Source of the DNA: Perkinsus olseni
Taxonomy: Eukaryota > Perkinsozoa > Perkinsida > Perkinsidae
Assembly: GCA_013115135.1 (NCBI GenBank)
Contig: JABANP010000942.1
Coordinates: forward strand, 1 to 11,112
Direction of reading: 5' to 3'
Length of the DNA stretch: 11,112 bases
Made by a program: the position numbers and the translations under genes. The notes below the pieces were generated by a model. The model was not told the origin of the DNA. It did no database searches and worked only from the letters and a program-made list of their open reading frames with translations. Shown one piece after another: positions 7,178-11,112 of the stretch (positions are counted from its first letter, which is position 1; every line of letters begins with the position of its first letter).

Positions 7178-8180
7178 ATGTGTCACAAACCAGCTCGTCG
7201 CGTGAGTGCTAACGTCACGAGCGAACGAACGAACGATACCATCTAAATGATGGTGCTGATGTAGTTGATGAAACCGATGAATGTGAAGAAGTAAATCTAA
7301 TTGGGCACTCCCGTGAGGAGAAGACGGAAAACGTTAGGCGGGAGTTTCTTCCTCGCCATCGCTCTCCACCACAGACTTTGGTTGAGACGAGTGGCAAGCC
7401 TTTTCTAACTTCGTAGTAGTTCTCTGACGGAGGCAGTGCCTTAGCAACCTTCGTCGTTCCCCAACGTCTAAAGATTAATCCACCTTGTGTACCGTTAGCT
7501 TTTAAACGAGACGATGGGAGAATTCGATGGTTGGCGGAGCACTTGAGTGACGGTGGCTACGTAGTACTGCCAGGCGGGTTTCTTTTCGCTCTGGTGAATG
7601 GTGAATAGGTTGTGAGTATCCAGTGTCGGAACCCCGAAGCTCAGATAGTGGGAGTAGACACTCCGAGAACTCTCCATGGGCTAGAGTCTGTCATTCAGTT
7701 CTGTAACGATTTCGGTCTGGTTCCCGCGCTCATTGCTGACGGTCGGGAGCTGATCTGTCCCCTATCCGAGAATGCAATATGTTCTGCCGAAGCGTACGTG
7801 ATCGGGTGTGCTATCCCCACCCTCGCCTGCTACGCCAAGGTGAAAGCATCCGACGTCCCAGGGCAGCGAGTAGGACATGTCGGTGCAGCGACATCCGGGT
7901 CTGTACTACAGAGAGCCCTCAGGACAGCTGGGATTGCCCTAGAGCTCGACTCTAATTTCAAAGCTCCATGTCTCCCGTATCGACGAGTTAGCTCAGTTTA
8001 AGCGGGATGGTGAGCTGATCTTGCGCACGCTGTCATCCGAGGTCCGGGCGCCCAGCCATTGTTGGTATCGTGGCCGAACTACAGTACGACGTGACTGACT
8101 TCATTGCGTGGTGGGAAGGAGGAAAGCTTCATTCATATGAGTCGCACGATGTAACGTATCGGTCTCATCATAATTCTTAA
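7178..8180 (+). CDS. Unrecognised short-intron gene between the cassette copies
   Basis: A tentative model joins exons 7178-7201, 7417-7560, 7624-7869, 7943-8009 and 8056-8180 into about 201 residues. Support is best at the 3' end: a 46-nt GTGAGC...CCCAG intron (8010-8055) links QFKRD to AIVGIVAELQYDV in exact phase, and a 73-nt GTAGGA...CCTAG intron (7870-7942) removes a frame change. The TAG at 7606 falls inside a possible intron (7561-7623, or a shorter one from 7594). The first exon (GTGAGT donor at 7202) and the 215-nt first intron are the weakest parts; 7222-7290 may hold a further exon. The segment ESVIQFCNDFGLVPALI, followed by IPTLACYAKV, vaguely recalls helical EF-hand-like proteins of protists, but I do not assign a family. 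A decayed gene with stops at 7411-7416 and 7606 is the main alternative. Confidence 0.4.
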
Positions 8181-8470
8181 TAACTCGATTCAACTGTATC
8201 AAGATCCTGGAGCGTAGTTCATCGTGAAAGATTCAAGTATTAGCCGTGTAACTCGAAGCCGTGCAGCACGTAGTGTGAATATCAAGCTGTGATCTGCAGA
8301 GGCCATAACCATGAATGCGGCCCCGTTGAACGGAACCGTACGTACCGAAAAGATGCGGTGCGAATGAGAGAAGACGCTCCGGGAAGACGAACTTGCTGGA
8401 CAATATCGGAGGTGATCAATAAGACATGCTAAGCTTCTCGATTGCCGCTTCTCACATCCCTGACCTAATG
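8181..8470. other. Intergenic, nothing recognised
   Basis: No open frame, repeat or splice-consistent exon is visible between the stop at 8178-8180 and the start of unit B. Homology to the left flank of unit A begins weakly near 8471 and is clear from about 8484. Confidence 0.5.
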
Positions 8471-8678
8471 GAACTCAAAATGCATTGAATGACGCAATAC
8501 AACAGAGCGTTCCTCTGCTGTTGTTGTTAAACAGGGTCTCATAGGAGGCCCACTAAGCCTTGATAATACAGCTTTATAATAATGAGAGTAGATGGTAGCA
8601 ACTACTACTACTGAATATCCTAATAATAGGCGGATACTACTAAATATTAAACAAAATATGAAGTTGTTGGTATTATTA

Positions 8679-9662
8679 TTAATGCGAGTCAGCTGCGTAC
8701 TCCACACCCTTCTTCACGTCCTCCTTCACCTTCTCAACAGATTCGGCCATCCTCTTCTCTTCGAATGGGCTCAAGTTGTCAATTTTTTGTACTCCTTCGA
8801 TACCCTGAGGACCAAAGTTGGTAACCTGGGCGAAGAAGTCACAGCCTTGGTAAGGCCAGTTGACGTAGGCACAGGCCGAAGTGTACTGTCCTCCTTCTTT
8901 CAAGCCACGGATGACGACGTCAACCAACTCAGCAGCAGAGTAGGCCATAGACAGAGAGGCTGAACCTGCACCAGCGAGAGCATCGACGACTTCAGTGACA
9001 GCAGTCTGGACGTGTTCATCCAAAGCCTCGATGGTCTTCTCATCCAACTTGACGTAAGGTGTAGCATGAGAGAAGAGAGCAAGAATAGCACAGCCGCCGT
9101 GGCCACCGACGACTGGAACATCAACCTTCTCCACATCAAGCCCAGTAGCTTCTGCGTAGAAGGTTCGAGCACGAGTCACATCGAGAGTTGTGATGCCGAG
9201 GAGCTTCTTGCGGTCATAGACTCCGGCCTTCTTGTAGATCTCAGCAGTGAGAGGAACGAGTGAAGTCTCGGGATTCGACATGATGCACATGATAGCATTC
9301 GGGGCATATTTAGCGCAAGTTGTTGCGATGTCACGCATGATACCGGCATCAACACCAAAGAGATCCTCGCGAGACATACCGGGTTTTTGAGCGATACCAG
9401 CACATACAACGATGACGCTGCTTCCAGTGACAGCCTCAGGGAGATGCTCGGGGTCCACGTATCCTCTCACCTTAGCGGGAGTGTTGATATGAGAATTATC
9501 AGCAGCGATACCAGGGACGGGAATACGAGCCTGATGAACATCGTAAAGAGCCAACTCCGTGATCAGGGGGTTTATCTTCAACAACATAGAAAGTGGCTTG
9601 CCAATGGCACCAGAAACACCGATCAAAGTGACCTTCATATTATTATTACAAGATGATGACAT
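8679..9662 (-). CDS. Malate dehydrogenase family enzyme with a lactate-type Gln, copy B
   Basis: This 327-residue paralogue matches copy A except for Ala16 to Val in the Rossmann glycine loop, His to Tyr and Arg to Lys near residues 260 and 293, and one extra Glu (RGLKEGG against RGLKGG). All catalytic residues are kept: Arg98, Asn130, Asp161, Arg164, His188. Gln92 is again encoded by CAA (9387-9389) in place of the family Arg. As in copy A, the start may be either the ATG at 9662 or Met9. Both genes look intact. Copy B has the usual-looking Lys-Glu-Gly-Gly segment, so copy A may have lost the codon, but direction cannot be decided from two copies. Confidence 0.93.
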   Translation of the reverse strand: MSSSCNNNMKVTLIGVSGAIGKPLSMLLKINPLITELALYDVHQARIPVPGIAADNSHINTPAKVRGYVDPEHLPEAVTGSSVIVVCAGIAQKPGMSREDLFGVDAGIMRDIATTCAKYAPNAIMCIMSNPETSLVPLTAEIYKKAGVYDRKKLLGITTLDVTRARTFYAEATGLDVEKVDVPVVGGHGGCAILALFSHATPYVKLDEKTIEALDEHVQTAVTEVVDALAGAGSASLSMAYSAAELVDVVIRGLKEGGQYTSACAYVNWPYQGCDFFAQVTNFGPQGIEGVQKIDNLSPFEEKRMAESVEKVKEDVKKGVEYAADSH

Positions 9663-9693
9663 ATTAATAGTGAAAATTTAAGTTTGTAAAAAC

Positions 9694-9704
9694 CTACAGA
9701 AGAA
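9694..9704 (-). promoter_or_regulatory. Candidate trans-splice acceptor, dehydrogenase B
   Basis: TTCTTCTGTAG on the minus strand, 31 bases before the ATG, identical to the site in unit A while a neighbouring base has changed. Confidence 0.45.
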
Positions 9705-9857
9705 CGTAAATGAACTGCTGGTAGAAACAACAGAGGACAGACGAGCATTTGAACGATGAGTATGTGGTGCATAGCCTCGAGCTGTAAAGTAAATCTTCAC
9801 CACACAAGATACTGATTGTCCCATCACTGTCACAAAATGTGATCAGTTATAGTTGAT

Positions 9858-9948
9858 GATCAGCATTGATGGCCGATGTACTCATCGTCGTCCCGACGCT
9901 TCCCTCAGCTCACTCATCTACTAACGCGTCTTCGTGTTACATTTGCCA
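9858..9948 (+). promoter_or_regulatory. 91-bp conserved upstream module, copy 3
   Basis: Collinear with 5572-5662, with two changes (GTACTC for GTGTTC). TACTAAC is intact at 9919-9925. Confidence 0.6.
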
Positions 9949-10072
9949 GTTGCAAGGTGTACTAGGGATATCACTCCGGTAGACAGCAACATCACGAGAT
10001 ATCTTGTCTGTCTCCTTTGCGTCGAGAAGCTAGGACGGTGTTATTCCTGCCATTCGCTCCATCAGCAACAAC

Positions 10073-10110
10073 AGCAACAACAGCAACAACAGCAACAACA
10101 GCAACAACAA
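10073..10110 (+). repeat. CAACAACAG microsatellite, long allele
   Basis: Several CAGCAACAA units in tandem, 27 bases longer than the matching interval at 5775-5800. It gives a rapidly changing tract in the upstream region of secreted-protein gene B. Confidence 0.85.
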
Positions 10111-10138
10111 TAGCTACTGAGAATTCAGGTTTTCGTTT

Positions 10139-10159
10139 TCTAACTTTTCACGTTTCCAG
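10139..10159 (+). promoter_or_regulatory. Candidate splice acceptor with branch point, secreted protein B
   Basis: TCTAAC, a pyrimidine-rich run and TTTCCAG (AG at 10158-10159) lie 24 bases before the ATG at 10184. One T-to-C change from copy A keeps the pyrimidine run. Confidence 0.55.
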
Positions 10160-10183
10160 TAAAGTTGTTCTTAAAGTTATCAA

Positions 10184-10975
10184 ATGCGTTCCTTCGTCGT
10201 TTCCCTATCAACCTTTGCTACCGCACTTTCCCTCGTGTCGGCCACTGAGGATCCGTGCTCTCAGATGTGCTCTGATGTGAGTGGATGTGCTAACTCAAAA
10301 TACGGCTCTTACTGCAAGTCTTGGGAGACCCCAGCTGTTTGTTTTGGTTTAATCAAGAAGAGTGATGGTTCTATCTGCTTCGAGCCCACAGATCCTGGCT
10401 GTGCTGGTGAGCCTGTGGCATGCGGCGTCCAAACAACTATGGCGCCTGCTACTACAACTAAGCATACCAGTACTGCATTCATGAGCACCACTAAAGCGCC
10501 CATGACTACCACTACCGGTGCTGAGACTACCACTACCGGTGCTGAGACTACCACTACCGGTGCTGAGACGACTACCGGTGCTGAGACTACTACCGGCATC
10601 CAGACCGTCACCACTAACGCGCCTGTGAGTACTACTACGACAGTGAAGGTGACAACTACTGAATCTACGACAAGCGCGGCGACTACAACTACTCAGGCGG
10701 CGGGTCTGAACGGTAAATACTGCGGTAACTTGTATGGCCAAGACTTCAGCGTTGACTTCGAATCTGGACGTGCTACTCTTAGTGTTCTCGGCCAAACTGC
10801 CGGATGCGACTATGAGGTAGATGGCACTGATATCGAGTTCTCTAACTACGACGCTATCCTCCAGAAGTTGATGGATATGTTCCACATCAACAAAATCCAG
10901 GGTACAATTGTGAGCCCGACTGAGATTCACATCAAGGCCGGTATTCTTATTGACACTACTCTTACTCAGTGTTGA
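10184..10975 (+). CDS. Secreted Cys-rich protein with Thr-repeat stalk, copy B
   Basis: This 263-residue paralogue of the protein at 5871 has the same signal peptide, an identical eight-Cys N-terminal domain, and a C-terminal domain with one visible change (Ser to Pro in IVSPTEIH). Its cysteines there fall at 180, 208 and 263. The stalk is 43 residues shorter: three TTTTGAE heptads, one six-residue TTTGAE unit and a TTTGIQ end. The globular ends are thus conserved while the spacer varies, which fits a surface or wall protein whose reach or glycan load changes by repeat slippage. No family is recognised. Confidence 0.88.
   Translation: MRSFVVSLSTFATALSLVSATEDPCSQMCSDVSGCANSKYGSYCKSWETPAVCFGLIKKSDGSICFEPTDPGCAGEPVACGVQTTMAPATTTKHTSTAFMSTTKAPMTTTTGAETTTTGAETTTTGAETTTGAETTTGIQTVTTNAPVSTTTTVKVTTTESTTSAATTTTQAAGLNGKYCGNLYGQDFSVDFESGRATLSVLGQTAGCDYEVDGTDIEFSNYDAILQKLMDMFHINKIQGTIVSPTEIHIKAGILIDTTLTQC
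10505..10585 (+). repeat. Coding minisatellite, contracted array
   Basis: Three 21-base units and one 18-base unit encode three heptads and a hexad. The units are nearly uniform and lack the Ser and Lys variants of unit A. The in-frame 3-base loss in the last unit creates TTTGAE. Confidence 0.95.
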
Positions 10976-10992
10976 ATTACACTGATGCGGTG

Positions 10993-11030
10993 AATCGCCA
11001 CTTTACAGGTTAGAAACTGAAGTGGCGGTT
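10993..11030 (+). terminator. Conserved 3' hairpin, secreted protein B
   Basis: AATCGCCACTT (10993-11003) faces AAGTGGCGGTT (11020-11030). The only base that differs from unit A turns a U-A pair into a U-G pair in RNA, so the stem is kept. Confidence 0.5.
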
Positions 11031-11112
11031 GCTGAAGATTTTTCCGTTTTTGATGTTCATTGTTGGCCTTATGTTACTTCTGAAGATTAGCGTTTGTCGT
11101 TGCGTTGTAATT

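Larger units (their letters stand above)
9663..10183. promoter_or_regulatory. Divergent promoter region, unit B
   Basis: It is 521 bases against 494 in unit A; the whole difference is the longer CAA/CAG tract. The 91-bp module, the TCACA-TGTGA inverted repeat and both acceptor sites are retained. Confidence 0.6.
8471..11112. repeat. Tandem segmental duplication, unit B (truncated by window end)
   Basis: Same orientation and order as unit A. The 137 bases after the second secreted-protein stop codon differ by one base from unit A by eye, and homology is still intact at the last base, so the unit continues outside the window. Confidence 0.95.

Noticed and set aside
7411..7608. In-frame TAG codons as evidence of stop-codon readthrough or a variant genetic code
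   Set aside because: They fall in or at the edges of possible short introns, and TAA/TGA/TAG all look like ordinary stops elsewhere in the window.
7417..8001. Retrotransposon Gag or Pol fragment
   Set aside because: No reverse transcriptase, integrase or zinc-knuckle motif and no long terminal repeats are visible.

Overview
The window looks like nuclear DNA of an alveolate protist, most likely a Perkinsus-type species. This is inferred, not proven. Genes carry several very short introns (many 44-47 nt, GT...AG). Leader-proximal splice acceptors with no upstream cis donor sit a few to a few tens of bases before start codons, as expected for spliced-leader trans-splicing. There is also a secreted, Thr-rich protein with no bacterial counterpart. 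I see no bacterial operons, ribosome binding sites, tRNA or rRNA.

Layout. (1) Bases 1-316 are a diverged relative of the spacer at 6929-7176, so another copy of the array unit may lie just upstream. (2) Bases 788-2967 hold an intron-rich gene that no single open frame reveals; joined through about nine introns it reads as a SMYD-type SET-domain lysine methyltransferase. (3) Bases 3552-4139 hold a short gene of unknown function with one or two introns. (4) About 4185-6928 (unit A) and about 8471-11112 (unit B, cut by the window end) are two near-identical copies of a two-gene cassette. Each has a malate-dehydrogenase-family enzyme on the minus strand and, divergently, a secreted Cys-rich/Thr-repeat protein on the plus strand. 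(5) Between the units, 7178-8180 holds another short-intron gene of unknown function.

Three points stand out. The dehydrogenase has Gln at the position that separates lactate dehydrogenase (Gln) from malate dehydrogenase (Arg), in both copies, so pyruvate/lactate or a third 2-oxoacid may be its true substrate. A 91-bp block with a perfect TACTAAC branch-point motif is almost identical upstream of two unrelated gene families, the SMYD-like gene and the secreted-protein genes. The 21-bp coding minisatellite of the secreted protein differs strongly in copy number between otherwise near-identical paralogues (10 heptads against 3 heptads and one hexad).

No gene here clearly shares a pathway with another. 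The dehydrogenase and secreted-protein genes are linked by a common divergent promoter region of about 0.5 kb and are duplicated together.
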